A stretch of DNA of 64,000 nucleotides, taken from Planctomycetota bacterium. GTDB taxonomy: Bacteria > Planctomycetota > UBA1135 > GCA-002686595. Numbering within the stretch: the first letter of the stretch is position 1; the number at the start of each line of letters is the position of its first letter. The DNA lies in assembly GCA_012960475.1 (NCBI GenBank), contig DUBE01000058.1, forward strand, positions 1 through 64,000, written 5' to 3'. Below, piece after piece: positions 16,532 through 26,156 of the stretch. Position numbers and translations under genes: made by a program. The notes under the pieces were generated by a model. That model searched no databases. It saw only the letters and a program-made list of their open reading frames with translations, and was not told the DNA's origin.

Positions 16532-18604
16532 ATGCATTTCGTCCCCCGCACCAGCCTGGCAGCTGCCCTCATGGTTCCCCTGATGGGGCTTTCTCTCGCC
16601 CTTAGCCCTCAGGATGACGCCCCCCAGTCGACGATGCAGGACCAGAGTCTGGGCATTCCACTCAAAGGGCCGGCTCCTGTTGACGTCTTCCACCCGGGTC
16701 GCAATCAGAGCGGCACACCGTTGTATGGGGGCCGAGTCATCGTCCACAGTGCCTCATTGCCCAAGCACATGAACTATGTGACCGAGAACTCCGCTTACAC
16801 CCGGCGTATGTTGCGCGAGGTGCACGAGACCCTGCTGGTTCAGGATTGGGAAGAGCACGAGATGCGGCCTCGCTTAGCCAAGGCATGGAACACCGAAGAC
16901 ATGCTGGTGCTCAAGGAAGGTGCTGCAGGGGGATTCCCCATGACTACAGAGGTGCGTGTAGCCAATCCCTCCCAAGTGGAAGGGGCTCCCGAGCAAGTGC
17001 TGGCCCACGTGCTCTATGGGCGCGTGCAAGACGCGGGTAGCAATTGGCTGGTGGAAGCGACTTCTGTCGGGCATCCTCTGGGGGATGGGGGGTCTCTCGA
17101 AGTGCCCAAGTCGGCCGTGGACCGCATCGAGAGGGGCGCGGTTTTCAACTTTGAACTGCGTACGGGAGCGCTCTGGCATCCTTCCGAGGGCCATCCCGCA
17201 GGCAGTCAGGTTCTGGACGCCCAGGATGTGGAGTTCTCCTGGTCGGTCTACGCCAACAGCCACGTGAACTGCGACGAGAAGCGCTTCCAGTTCGAGAAGG
17301 TGACCCGCTGCGAAGTCATTGACGATCTGCGCCTGCGCTTTTTCTATGAAGCCCAGTACGCATTTGCGGAGAGCACGATCGGCGATTCCATGACGATCTT
17401 GCCCAGTCATGTCTACAATCTCGCCGACCCGGACAATCTGGTCCACAATGACGACTTCACCGCCGAGGAGCAAGCGGAGGTGATCAATCACAGCCCCCAC
17501 AATGCCCTCTGGATCGGCCTCGGACCCTATCGAGTGGTCGAGTGGAACGACAGCTTCGTAGAAGCCGTGCGCTTCACCGATGAAGCGGGCAAGAGCCTCT
17601 ATTTTGATGAGCAGAACGCAGGCTTCGTGGACACCATTCGCTGGCGCGTAATCGATGACGACGAGACCGCCATGAATGCTCTCTTGAACGGGGAATTGGA
17701 TTTTTTCGAGCGCATCAAGAGTGAGGACTATTTTGGAGCACGTACAGCCAGCGCGGATTTCACGAAGAACTTCTACAAGGGCTTCAAGTACGGTGGATCC
17801 TATGGCTACACCGGATGGAACATGCTGCGGCCTCAGCTCAAGGACCTGTCCGTGCGCAAGGCGATTGAGTTGTCCTTTGATATGGAGAAGTATCGCCTGA
17901 CCAATTACAAGGGCCTGGCGAACCGCATCACCGGACCCTTCCCCTTTGGAGCTGCGGCATACAACCACGATGTGAAGCCCCGAGGCGTAGATGTGGACGC
18001 GGCCATCGACTTGCTCGATGACGCAGGTTGGTATGACCGGGACTTTGACGGGGTGCGGGACAAGAACGGCGTGCCTCTTTCGATTACCTTTAGTTACCCC
18101 TCTGGCAACGACGCCTCAAAGAACTTTGGCCTCGCTCTGCAGGAAGCTCTGACGGAGCTGGAGATCGAGCTCAAGCTCGAACAACTCGAGTGGGCGACTT
18201 TTCTCGACCGAATCAAGAAGCGCGAGTTTGACGCTTGCAACCTGGCCTGGGTACCGGAGCTTGAGTCCGACCCGGAACAGCTCTGGCACTCCAAGTGGGG
18301 AGCGCCTGATAAGGAGAGCTCCAATAACTCCGCCGTGATGGATCCAATTGTCGATAAGCTGATCGCCAAGGGCCAAAAAGAACTCGATTACGGCAAGCGC
18401 CAAGAAATCTGGCGTGAGTTGCACGCCTACCTCTACGAGGAGGTGGTGCCCTACTTGTTCATGTACAATGTCCCGCGCAAGTTTGCCATGAACCGCAAGT
18501 TGCGCGGCTTCCAGGTGGTGGCAATTGATCCGGGCTATGTGATCCGGCGCTGGCATTACATCGATCAAAGTGTTGCCGGCACACGTAAGACCCTGAACCG
18601 CTGA
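16532..18604 (+). CDS. Peptide ABC importer substrate-binding protein (operon 2)
   Basis: 690 aa with a signal peptide (about residues 1-25, ending LSLALS). It is an SBP_bac_5 protein: RRMLREVHETLL and MRPRLAKAW at the N-terminus, then VEFSWSVYAN, PHNALWIGLGPYRVVEW, NALLNGELDFFERIKSEDYF, LRPQLKDLSVRKAIELSFD and a C-terminal DACNLAWVPELESDPEQLWHS segment. It is only distantly similar to the OppA of operon 1, so the two operons probably take different substrates. A weak -10-like TGATCT lies 6 nt before the ATG. A TTG-started permease follows after 66 bp. Confidence 0.87.
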   Translation: MHFVPRTSLAAALMVPLMGLSLALSPQDDAPQSTMQDQSLGIPLKGPAPVDVFHPGRNQSGTPLYGGRVIVHSASLPKHMNYVTENSAYTRRMLREVHETLLVQDWEEHEMRPRLAKAWNTEDMLVLKEGAAGGFPMTTEVRVANPSQVEGAPEQVLAHVLYGRVQDAGSNWLVEATSVGHPLGDGGSLEVPKSAVDRIERGAVFNFELRTGALWHPSEGHPAGSQVLDAQDVEFSWSVYANSHVNCDEKRFQFEKVTRCEVIDDLRLRFFYEAQYAFAESTIGDSMTILPSHVYNLADPDNLVHNDDFTAEEQAEVINHSPHNALWIGLGPYRVVEWNDSFVEAVRFTDEAGKSLYFDEQNAGFVDTIRWRVIDDDETAMNALLNGELDFFERIKSEDYFGARTASADFTKNFYKGFKYGGSYGYTGWNMLRPQLKDLSVRKAIELSFDMEKYRLTNYKGLANRITGPFPFGAAAYNHDVKPRGVDVDAAIDLLDDAGWYDRDFDGVRDKNGVPLSITFSYPSGNDASKNFGLALQEALTELEIELKLEQLEWATFLDRIKKREFDACNLAWVPELESDPEQLWHSKWGAPDKESSNNSAVMDPIVDKLIAKGQKELDYGKRQEIWRELHAYLYEEVVPYLFMYNVPRKFAMNRKLRGFQVVAIDPGYVIRRWHYIDQSVAGTRKTLNR

Positions 18605-18670
18605 TTCCAGAATTCCTCGGGGCTCGTTTGGTGAGCCCTGCGCCCTCCCACCCACCAAAGGACTCCCCCC

Positions 18671-20152
18671 TTGCTGTCCTTCATTCTTCGGCGTCTCTTC
18701 CTGATGGTGCCCACTACACTGGGTATTGCCCTGGTGGTATTCACCATTTTCCACGCTGCGCCAGGGGATCCCGCCACCGTCATGATTGGCGCAGGCACCG
18801 GCGGTCAATTGGGGCAGGACACTGATGTGGAGGGAATGGTGGATAAATTCCGCCGGATTCACGGATTGGATCGCTCCCTCATAGTTCAGTTTTTTGACTA
18901 TGTGGGGCCGCTGAACTTGGACCGTGACGGGGTCCCATGGTTCTCTTCACCCCATACGGAGCGCAGCACTCGGCAGGTGAAATTGAGCGATGGCATTGAG
19001 ATCGACGAGGGCAAGGTGATGCGTATCGTGCACTTGCCCAAGACTTCGGATGTGGACGCGGAGCGGTTTGACAAGGCCCGGGATGTGCTTAGCGATGAGG
19101 CCGCAGGTGGAGAGGCCTGGAGTGTGGCTCAGCGAACCCTTGTGGCTGGTGGCGAGCAGGCGCGGCCGGCTTTGCTTTCGGGGCTGCACCTCTTGGCGGA
19201 ATCCGCTGCCAGTCGCGGGGCCGCAATCGGGCGTTTGATCGGAGCGCTGACGGCTAATACAGGCGCTGATTTCTCGGTGCCATCAGAACGCATCGAAGCC
19301 CTGGGAGGAGTGGCTCGCATTCGCGCTTGCTTTGCCTGGTATTACGCCAACGGTGGCTATCGCGTGCAGAACACAGGTGCTGATTGGTGGGGCGGGCTTC
19401 TGGTGGGGGATCTGCGGCGGGAAATGCAGTCCGGTCGCGAGGTGGGGTCCGAGTTGGTCAAGCGTCTCAAGATCACCGTTCCGTTGGCCTTCAGCTCGAT
19501 ACTCTTGAGCTACCTCTTCGCGTTGCCACTGGGCATTTTTAGCGCCCGCAACCATGGCAAGCGGCGCGATGGGCTGGTGACTATTGCACTCTTTGTACTC
19601 TTCGCGATCCCTACCTTTTGGGCGGGTCTGATGCTGATCTTGACCTTTGGCAAGACTGGCATGGATCTGTTGCCTGTGGTGGGCTTGCACGACAAAGACG
19701 CGGCGGATCTAGGTCCCTGGGCTTATGCCTGGGACACCCTCATGCACTCGATCCTGCCCGTCTTGACAATGACCTACGGCAGTCTGGCTTATCTCTCGCG
19801 CCAGATGCGTGCAGGGATGATGGACACCTTGCAGCAGGACTATATCCGCACGGCCCGGGCTAAGGGCTTGAGCGAGACCAAGGTGATCTACAAGCACGCC
19901 CTGCGCAATTCCATGATTCCCGTGTTGACCCTGCTGGCCAGCGTGCTGCCGATTCTGATCGGTGGATCGATCATCATCGAAAAGGTTTTTGATGTGCCCG
20001 GCATGGGCCGTTATGCCTTCGATGGCCTGCTCAAGCGTGACTTCAACATCATCATGGCCACCACAATCCTGGTGGGTGTCATGACCCAGGTGGGCATCTT
20101 GTTGTCGGACATCACCTATTCGATTGTTGACCCGAGGATTCGTCATGAGTGA
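18671..20152 (+). CDS. Peptide ABC importer permease, OppB/DppB-like with large periplasmic insertion (operon 2)
   Basis: 493 aa from a TTG start; it gives the family N-terminus MLSFILRRLFLMVPTTLG, whereas the next ATG (18704) would remove half of TM1. A normal OppB is about 310-330 aa. The extra length is an insertion of about 160 residues (roughly 77-240) between TM1 and the WGGLLVGDL segment that normally follows. It contains helical Ala/Leu-rich stretches such as LLSGLHLLAESAASRG. The core is standard: VKRLKITVPLAFSSILLSY, EAA loop AKGLSETKVIYKHALRNSM and the end DPRIRHE. The stop overlaps the next gene by 8 nt. Confidence 0.88.
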   Translation: MLSFILRRLFLMVPTTLGIALVVFTIFHAAPGDPATVMIGAGTGGQLGQDTDVEGMVDKFRRIHGLDRSLIVQFFDYVGPLNLDRDGVPWFSSPHTERSTRQVKLSDGIEIDEGKVMRIVHLPKTSDVDAERFDKARDVLSDEAAGGEAWSVAQRTLVAGGEQARPALLSGLHLLAESAASRGAAIGRLIGALTANTGADFSVPSERIEALGGVARIRACFAWYYANGGYRVQNTGADWWGGLLVGDLRREMQSGREVGSELVKRLKITVPLAFSSILLSYLFALPLGIFSARNHGKRRDGLVTIALFVLFAIPTFWAGLMLILTFGKTGMDLLPVVGLHDKDAADLGPWAYAWDTLMHSILPVLTMTYGSLAYLSRQMRAGMMDTLQQDYIRTARAKGLSETKVIYKHALRNSMIPVLTLLASVLPILIGGSIIIEKVFDVPGMGRYAFDGLLKRDFNIIMATTILVGVMTQVGILLSDITYSIVDPRIRHE

Positions 20153-21965
20153 TCCCCAGCAGGAGCCCGAGGGCGGGGTCTACAGCAAGGACTACTGGGA
20201 TCTGGTGTTCGAGCAACTTGGACGGCGCAAGCTGTTCCGGGTGGGAATGGGGGTATTGGCCCTTCTGTACGGGCTTGTGATCTTCGCGCCTTTCTTGGCG
20301 GGGGATCGACCCTTCTCCTTCGAGGGGGTGGACCGTGCTGCCTATGGTTCGTCCTTGAATTCCCTCAGGGCTGTGACCAACGGCATGCTGAAGTTGGTGG
20401 AGCAGCCCGACGAGGCCTATCTGGCGGAGTTGGAACAGGCCGGCACCCTGGGACGCGATGGTGTGCCCCAATCCCGCGAGAAGGCCCTGGTCCTTGAGGT
20501 CGACGCCTTGGAGTTGCGCCTCGATGTGGTCGCCTTGTATCTGCCTGATGGTGCTTCAGAAGAGCGGGCAGCCCTTGCGGCCTTCCGTGAAAAGGCCGCC
20601 GCAGGCAGGCAGGCTTTTGGTGGAGGGGACACAGATCTCGCTACGGCTCTTTTGGGAGAAGCCAAGGACTTGACCCGTGAGTTGCGCAAGTCCCTACGGC
20701 CCCTTGATCCCAAGAATCCAGATCGCGGCGGCGTTGCCCTGCAATCCCGCCGGACCCTGCCCCTCTGGGACGCGCTTTGGCCCCGTGAGATCTTCTTCAT
20801 GGTTCTCTGGGTGCTGCTGGCCAGTTGGCCCGTCTGGAATCGGCTTCTGAATCAGATCGCTTTGAAAGGCGACCGTGAGAGGATTCGCGACTGGCGGCGG
20901 CGGAAGGCTGCATTGGTGCTGGGTCTCTCGGTGTTCGCTTCTCTGGGTTGGTATGCGGCCTTTGGGGATGGGGATGACATGTACAAGAATGGGCCTCACA
21001 AAGCGGGCTTGATCAGCGGGGCAATTGTGGCCTTGCCCGAGGGACAACTGCTGGGGGAAGGAACAGGTGCCTTTGATCCCACCTGGCCGCCCTTGACCTA
21101 CGGCCTGGCGGAAACACATACCGAAGAGATGTTCCGTCCGCCCACCTGGTGGTGGTGGGCAGAGATCGACGAAGCGGGGCGCTACGTGCGCGGACCCAAG
21201 TCTGCTTCCGAGGAAAACACTGGCTTTACTGCCGCAGTGACCCCGGTGGACGTGCGCGCAGGGGAACCTGCCCGCAACTCCAAGATGCGTCACCTCGCGG
21301 GGGTGGACGAACTGGGCCGGGACTTTCTCACGCGGCTCGTGTGGGGTGGGCGCATCAGTTTGACCGTGGGTATCTTGTCCGCACTGCTCTTGACCATCAT
21401 CGGAGTGGTCTTTGGTTCGATTGCTGGGTACTTCGGTGGCCGTATTGATGTGGCCATCATGCGCTTGATCGAGATCCTGCAGGCTATTCCAGCCTTCTTC
21501 CTGATCTTGATGACCATGGCATTTATCCCGGCAGATGTGATCAGTCCAATTTTTGCCATTGTGATCGTGATCGCCCTGATTCGCTGGACCGGAGTGGCTC
21601 GTCTGGTGCGCGGAGAATTTCTGCGCCTGCGGGAGCAGGAATTTGTGATTGCTGCCCAGGCCCTGGGTTTTTCCAACCAGCGCACGATTTTCCGCCATGT
21701 GTTGCCCAACGCCATGGGACCCGTGCTGGTCAGCGCTGCTTTTGCGGTGGCGGCGGGCATTCTGACCGAGTCCGCCGTGTCGTTCTTGGGTTTTGGCATT
21801 CGACCCCCGGAGGCCAGTTGGGGGTCGCTTGTCAATGAGAGCAAGAACGCCGCCAATTGGTGGATTCAGCTCTTTCCTGGCTTGCTGATCTTTATCACCG
21901 TGACCTGCTACAACCTGGTGGGCGATGCGGTGCGTGATGCTCTGGACCCCAAGATGAAACTCTAG
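20145..21965 (+). CDS. Peptide ABC importer permease, OppC/DppC-like, enlarged (operon 2)
   Basis: 606 aa from the ATG at 20145, which overlaps the previous stop. OppC is usually about 300 aa. After TM1 (about 33-52) there is an insertion of about 300 residues holding a charged helical domain (about 70-200), two additional hydrophobic segments (IFFMVLWVLLASWPVW and ALVLGLSVFASLGWYAAF) and a Trp-rich stretch near PPTWWWWAEID. The normal core then starts at GVDELGRDFLTRLVWGGRISL, with EAA loop ALGFSNQRTIFRHVLPNAM and the end RDALDPKMKL. The extra domain faces the same operon's enlarged OppB and may form an accessory substrate-handling module. Confidence 0.87.
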   Translation: MSDPQQEPEGGVYSKDYWDLVFEQLGRRKLFRVGMGVLALLYGLVIFAPFLAGDRPFSFEGVDRAAYGSSLNSLRAVTNGMLKLVEQPDEAYLAELEQAGTLGRDGVPQSREKALVLEVDALELRLDVVALYLPDGASEERAALAAFREKAAAGRQAFGGGDTDLATALLGEAKDLTRELRKSLRPLDPKNPDRGGVALQSRRTLPLWDALWPREIFFMVLWVLLASWPVWNRLLNQIALKGDRERIRDWRRRKAALVLGLSVFASLGWYAAFGDGDDMYKNGPHKAGLISGAIVALPEGQLLGEGTGAFDPTWPPLTYGLAETHTEEMFRPPTWWWWAEIDEAGRYVRGPKSASEENTGFTAAVTPVDVRAGEPARNSKMRHLAGVDELGRDFLTRLVWGGRISLTVGILSALLLTIIGVVFGSIAGYFGGRIDVAIMRLIEILQAIPAFFLILMTMAFIPADVISPIFAIVIVIALIRWTGVARLVRGEFLRLREQEFVIAAQALGFSNQRTIFRHVLPNAMGPVLVSAAFAVAAGILTESAVSFLGFGIRPPEASWGSLVNESKNAANWWIQLFPGLLIFITVTCYNLVGDAVRDALDPKMKL

Positions 21966-21972
21966 AGTTGCC

Positions 21973-23016
21973 ATGAGCGAAGCAAACAAAGCACAGGGCG
22001 AGGAGACACGGGACCAGATCGAGGGCGCACGGGAGCCCTTGCTCGAACTTCGCGACCTGGCCACCTGGTTCCGCACTGACGAAGGCATTGCCAAGGCTGT
22101 GGACGGGGTCAGCTACAAGATCCATCCCGGGGAGACCTTGGGCCTGGTGGGGGAATCCGGCAGTGGCAAGAGTGTCAGCGCCCTCTCTATCATGCGCCTG
22201 GTTCCCAGTCCTCCGGGATTCGTTGAGAGGGGCGGAATCTTCTTCAAGGGCGAGTCCCTGTTGTCGATTCCCGACGAGGACTTCCGCAGCATTCGTGGCA
22301 ACGAGATCGCCATGATCTTTCAGGAGCCTATGACTGCCCTCAACCCCGTCTACACGGTGGGGGATCAAGTCATGGAGGCGGTCATTTTGCACCGGGGCCT
22401 GGACAGGGCCGCTGCCCGGGAGCATGCCATCCAGATGCTGACCAAGGTGGGCATCCCCAGTCCCGAAACCCGGGTGGACACCTATCCCCATGAAATGTCC
22501 GGGGGCATGCGCCAGCGGGTGATGATCGCTATCGCCATGAGTTGCGATCCAGCGCTCTTGATAGCGGACGAGCCCACCACCGCATTGGATGTGACGATTC
22601 AAGCACAGATCCTCGATCTGATCCTGGAGTTGCAGCAGCAGGCGGGCATGAGTGTGCTCTTGATCACCCATGACCTGGCTGTGGTTGCGGAAACTGCCCA
22701 ACATGTGGCCGTCATGTACGCGGGCAAGGTAGTGGAGTACGCCTCGGTGGAGGACCTCTTCGCTCAGCCCCGACATCCCTACAGCATCGGCCTCTTCAGG
22801 TCCCTGCCAGATCTGGCCAAGCAGGGGAAACGCTTGACGGCGATCCCTGGGATGGTGCCTTCGGCGACTAGATTCCCCAGCGGGTGTCGGTTCCGACCCC
22901 GTTGTTCCATCGCTACGGACTTGTGCGCGAGTTCCGAGCCGCCGCTGGTTTCCTTGGAAGCTGGCGGGGTCCATACGGTGGCCTGCCACCACCTTGAAGA
23001 GGCCCGTGGGCTATGA
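21973..23016 (+). CDS. Peptide ABC importer ATPase, OppD/DppD-like (operon 2)
   Basis: 347 aa. Walker A GESGSGKS, signature [15 protein letters not shown], Walker [13 protein letters not shown] and switch ITHDL are intact. The C-terminal region [14 protein letters not shown] with late cysteines ([16 protein letters not shown]) is that of oligopeptide transporters. It starts 7 nt after the permease stop and overlaps the following ATPase by 4 nt. Confidence 0.88.
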   Translation: MSEANKAQGEETRDQIEGAREPLLELRDLATWFRTDEGIAKAVDGVSYKIHPGETLGLVGESGSGKSVSALSIMRLVPSPPGFVERGGIFFKGESLLSIPDEDFRSIRGNEIAMIFQEPMTALNPVYTVGDQVMEAVILHRGLDRAAAREHAIQMLTKVGIPSPETRVDTYPHEMSGGMRQRVMIAIAMSCDPALLIADEPTTALDVTIQAQILDLILELQQQAGMSVLLITHDLAVVAETAQHVAVMYAGKVVEYASVEDLFAQPRHPYSIGLFRSLPDLAKQGKRLTAIPGMVPSATRFPSGCRFRPRCSIATDLCASSEPPLVSLEAGGVHTVACHHLEEARGL

Positions 23017-24047
23017 GTGATCTGGTCAACTCAGGCAATGCCAATGCACCTCTGCTTGAGGTCCGAGGTCTCAAGAAGTACTTCCCCGTGCGCAAGGGTC
23101 TGTTCAGCCGCGTCGTTGGCCAGGTCAAAGCGGTTGATGGTCTTGATTTCACCCTTGGCCGTGGAGAGACCATGTCTTTGGTGGGCGAGTCCGGTTGCGG
23201 CAAGACTACCGCGGGACGCACTCTCTTGCGTCTTTTGGCACCCACTGCTGGGCAGGTGCTTTATTCGCCCAACCCCGAGGCAGCCCCCACTGACATTTTC
23301 AAGCTGCCCGCCGCAGAGATGCGTGCCCTCAGGCCCGACCTGCAGATCATTTTTCAGGACCCCTATGCCAGTCTGAATCCGCGTATGACCGTGGGCAACG
23401 CCATCGCTGAACCTCTGCTCGTGCACAAGGTGGTCAGCGCCAGCGAGGTGGAGGACAGGGTGGCCGGGCTATTGGAACGTGTTGGGTTGCGCCCGGATGT
23501 AGCCAACCGCTTTCCCCATGAGTTCTCCGGTGGCCAGCGCCAGCGGGTGGGCATCGCTCGGGCTTTGGCATTGGGCCCCAAGCTGATCATTTGTGACGAG
23601 GCGGTCAGTGCCTTGGATGTGTCGATTCAGGCCCAGGTGATCAACTTGCTCAAGGATCTGCAGGATGAGTTCGGGATCTCGTACATCTTCATCGCCCACG
23701 ATCTTTCGGTAGTGAGGTACATCTCCGATTCCGTGGCGGTGATGTATCTGGGCCGAATAGTGGAAAGCGGCACGGCGCAGCAGATTTTTGATGACCCTCA
23801 GCATCCTTATACCCGAGCGTTGCTGTCTGCCATTCCCCACGCGGACCCAAGCAAGCGGGGTGAGCGCATTCCCATGACGGGCGAGATCCCCTCCCCGATC
23901 CATCCCCCCAGCGGCTGCCATTTTCACACCCGCTGCGCTCTGGCGGAGGATCGCTGCCGTTCTGAGTGGCCCGCCAGCGTTGCCCTGGGTGCGGGGCATC
24001 AAGCCGCGTGTCATCTGGTGCAGAGCGCCGGCACGGAAGAAGCCTGA
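23013..24047 (+). CDS. Peptide ABC importer ATPase, OppF/DppF-like (operon 2)
   Basis: 344 aa. Walker A GESGCGKT, signature FSGGQRQRVGIARAL, Walker B LIICDEAVSALD and the HPYTRALLSAIPHADP tail identify the second ATPase of the importer. In the Walker B/D-loop region the usual Pro of DEP is replaced (DEAVSALD). It is the last gene of operon 2; its ATG overlaps the OppD-like stop. A histidine kinase gene follows 64 bp later with its own promoter-like box. Confidence 0.88.
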   Translation: MSDLVNSGNANAPLLEVRGLKKYFPVRKGLFSRVVGQVKAVDGLDFTLGRGETMSLVGESGCGKTTAGRTLLRLLAPTAGQVLYSPNPEAAPTDIFKLPAAEMRALRPDLQIIFQDPYASLNPRMTVGNAIAEPLLVHKVVSASEVEDRVAGLLERVGLRPDVANRFPHEFSGGQRQRVGIARALALGPKLIICDEAVSALDVSIQAQVINLLKDLQDEFGISYIFIAHDLSVVRYISDSVAVMYLGRIVESGTAQQIFDDPQHPYTRALLSAIPHADPSKRGERIPMTGEIPSPIHPPSGCHFHTRCALAEDRCRSEWPASVALGAGHQAACHLVQSAGTEEA

Positions 24048-24099
24048 GGGACTTCCCCCAGCGGCGCGATCTCCCGCGCGATGCGACCGCTCCAGTCGC

Positions 24100-24105
24100 T
24101 AGGAT
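24100..24105 (+). promoter_or_regulatory. -10-like box TAGGAT before regB
   Basis: TAGGAT lies 6 nt before the GTG start of the histidine kinase, indicating that it is transcribed separately from the peptide-transport operon and probably as a leaderless mRNA. Confidence 0.4.
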
Positions 24106-24111
24106 GAGCCC

Positions 24112-25425
24112 GTGCCCAGTTCCTTGCCCTCTGCCCTGGCGGAAGCCCGCTCCGTGCGCCTTGGCTGGCTGATCGGCCTCCGTTGGCTCGCTGTGTTGGG
24201 TCAATTGAGCACCATCGCCGCGGTGATCTGGGGCTTTGGTATCGAGATCCCCCTGGTGCCAGTCGCCTTGGTGATCGCCGTGGAGGTGGGCTCAAACATG
24301 GGTCTACAGGCATGGAACCACTCGCGCCGCAAGCGCGACATGCCCCCGAGTCCGGCTCTGCAGGAGCAACTGCAGCTCCTGATCATGTTGCTCGACACGG
24401 TGCTGCTGGTGTTCCTCTTGCAGCTGACCGGCGGACTTGACAATCCCTTTGCCGCGTTCTTGACCGTACACATTGTGATGGCCGCAGTACTCCTTTCCCC
24501 GGCCCTGGCTTTGGCCGGTACGTGCTTCGCCATGATCTGTCTGGTTGTGCTGGGGTTGACCCATCGGCCTTTGGCCGAACTCTCGGACAACCCCGCCTTG
24601 CGGCAGGCGGGGCACGGGATTGCCCTGGCTATGACCATGGCGGTTTCGGGTTACTTTGTGACCCGTGTGACCCGTGCCCTGGCACGCCAGTCAGAACAGC
24701 TGACTCGTGAACGAGAGCGCCAGGCCCGTACGGAACGTTTGGAAGCTCTGGGTACTTTGGCCGCGGGGGCGGCTCATGAACTGGCCTCGCCTCTTTCTAC
24801 CATTGCTGTGGTGGCCAAGGATCTGGAAGGGCGCGTTGCCAGCAGGCAGGGCAGCGCAGAAGATGTTGAAGACGCCCGTTTGATTCGTGAAGAGGTGGCG
24901 CGCTGCAGCCGGATTCTCGATCGCATGAGCATGGAGTCCGGCGAGCGGGCGGGGGAGGCCTGGGTCTCCATGACCCTGGGCGAGATTCTGGACGCAACCC
25001 TCGAAGAACTGCCAGCACCCCAACGTGTGGAGGTGGAAATTCCGAGTGCCCTTGAGCAGCGTCATGCGCGTGTTCCCAGGGAGGCCCTCACCATGGCCCT
25101 GCGCAACCTGCTATCCAATGCCCTCGATGCTTCACCCGTAACGCGCAGCGTGCACTTCAGCGTTGAGCTGGAGGGAGAGGGCTATGAGTTTGTGGTGCAG
25201 GATCAGGGAGTGGGCATGGATGCGGAGGGCTTGGCGCGGGCTACCGATCCCTTCTTCACTACGAAAGAAGTGGGGGAGGGCATGGGCTTGGGCCTCTTCC
25301 TCGCCCGCAGCGTGGCTGAACGCTTGGGCGGCTCCCTGGTCCTGGAGTCCATGGCGGGCCGGGGCACCACCGTACGCTTGCGGCTCTCATTTGACCCCAG
25401 TTCCACCATTGGTTCCGGTGACTGA
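24112..25425 (+). CDS. regB: Redox-sensing membrane histidine kinase, RegB/PrrB/ActS family
   Basis: 437 aa, GTG start. Six hydrophobic segments occupy about residues 18-185. The periplasm-facing loop has GGLDNPF (107-113), the ubiquinone-interacting heptapeptide of RegB/PrrB. The H-box is AAHELASPLSTI with phosphoacceptor H222. C265 in EEVARCSRIL lies 43 residues later, the place of the redox-active cysteine of RegB. N-box (LLSNALDASP), G1 (DQGVGMD) and G2 (GMGLGLFLARS) are intact, so the ATPase domain is complete. The RegA-type regulator gene follows after 71 bp. Such systems adjust gene expression to oxygen and quinone-pool redox state. Confidence 0.88.
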   Translation: MPSSLPSALAEARSVRLGWLIGLRWLAVLGQLSTIAAVIWGFGIEIPLVPVALVIAVEVGSNMGLQAWNHSRRKRDMPPSPALQEQLQLLIMLLDTVLLVFLLQLTGGLDNPFAAFLTVHIVMAAVLLSPALALAGTCFAMICLVVLGLTHRPLAELSDNPALRQAGHGIALAMTMAVSGYFVTRVTRALARQSEQLTRERERQARTERLEALGTLAAGAAHELASPLSTIAVVAKDLEGRVASRQGSAEDVEDARLIREEVARCSRILDRMSMESGERAGEAWVSMTLGEILDATLEELPAPQRVEVEIPSALEQRHARVPREALTMALRNLLSNALDASPVTRSVHFSVELEGEGYEFVVQDQGVGMDAEGLARATDPFFTTKEVGEGMGLGLFLARSVAERLGGSLVLESMAGRGTTVRLRLSFDPSSTIGSGD

Positions 25426-25484
25426 GAGGGGCTTTGGGCGCATGAGAGCTGTGGCGCTTCAGATATCCGGGGTGTATGAGTCTG

Positions 25485-25490
25485 TAGAAT
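25485..25490 (+). promoter_or_regulatory. -10 box TAGAAT before regA
   Basis: TAGAAT lies 6 nt before the GTG start of the response regulator, so it can probably be transcribed on its own as a leaderless mRNA in addition to read-through from regB. Confidence 0.4.
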
Positions 25491-25496
25491 GGCGTC

Positions 25497-26075
25497 GTGC
25501 CCGCTGACTCCTCTTCTGAATTGACTCCCGTTGAGCCCGGTGATCTCCTGCTGGTGGATGACGATGTGGTTTTGCGTGAGCGCTTGGCCAAGGCCCTTCG
25601 CTCACGGGGGTTTGAGGTGCGCACCGCCGGTGGCTACGACGAGGCCTTAGAACTCGCCCGCGATCTGGCTCCCGACTACGCCGTGGTGGACTTGCGCATG
25701 CCCGGCCGGTCGGGGTTGGAGTTGGTCCAGGCCTTGCACGAGGAAGACCCGGGTACGCGCATCCTTGTCTTGTCCGGCTACGGCAGCATCTCCACGGCGG
25801 TGGAGGCGGTGCGGGTCGGAGCCCTGAATTTTGTGCCCAAGCCCGCCGATGCGGATGACTTGATCGCGGCATTCCAGCGCGGCGATCGGCCCGATCCAGG
25901 GCTGGTCACCGAGGACTACAACGCCCCCTCCCTGGCGCGTACGGAGTGGGAGCACATCCAGCGGGTGCTGCGGGACAGCGGCGGTAATATTTCAGAGACC
26001 GCCCGTCGGCTGGGAATTCACCGGCGATCCCTGCAGCGCAAGCTGCAGCGGGACGCGCCGCCTGAGTGTTCCTGA
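25497..26075 (+). CDS. regA: Response regulator RegA/PrrA/ActR family
   Basis: 192 aa, the normal RegA length, GTG start. The receiver domain has the acidic pocket DDD (21-23), phosphoacceptor D65 in VVDLRMPG, S93 in VLSGYG and K115 in VPKPAD. The short C-terminal domain is a Fis-type helix-turn-helix (GGNISETARRLGIHRRSLQRKL), characteristic of RegA/PrrA/ActR rather than of NtrC or OmpR families. There is no AAA+ domain. It pairs with the adjacent RegB-like kinase and should bind DNA as a dimer once phosphorylated. Confidence 0.88.
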   Translation: MPADSSSELTPVEPGDLLLVDDDVVLRERLAKALRSRGFEVRTAGGYDEALELARDLAPDYAVVDLRMPGRSGLELVQALHEEDPGTRILVLSGYGSISTAVEAVRVGALNFVPKPADADDLIAAFQRGDRPDPGLVTEDYNAPSLARTEWEHIQRVLRDSGGNISETARRLGIHRRSLQRKLQRDAPPECS

Positions 26076-26156
26076 GGGCAGAGTCCTTAGGGTCTGGATT
26101 TGTCTAGGGCCATGGCCCAGGAACTTCTCCCTCAGCAGACCTTGCCAGGCGTGGAT

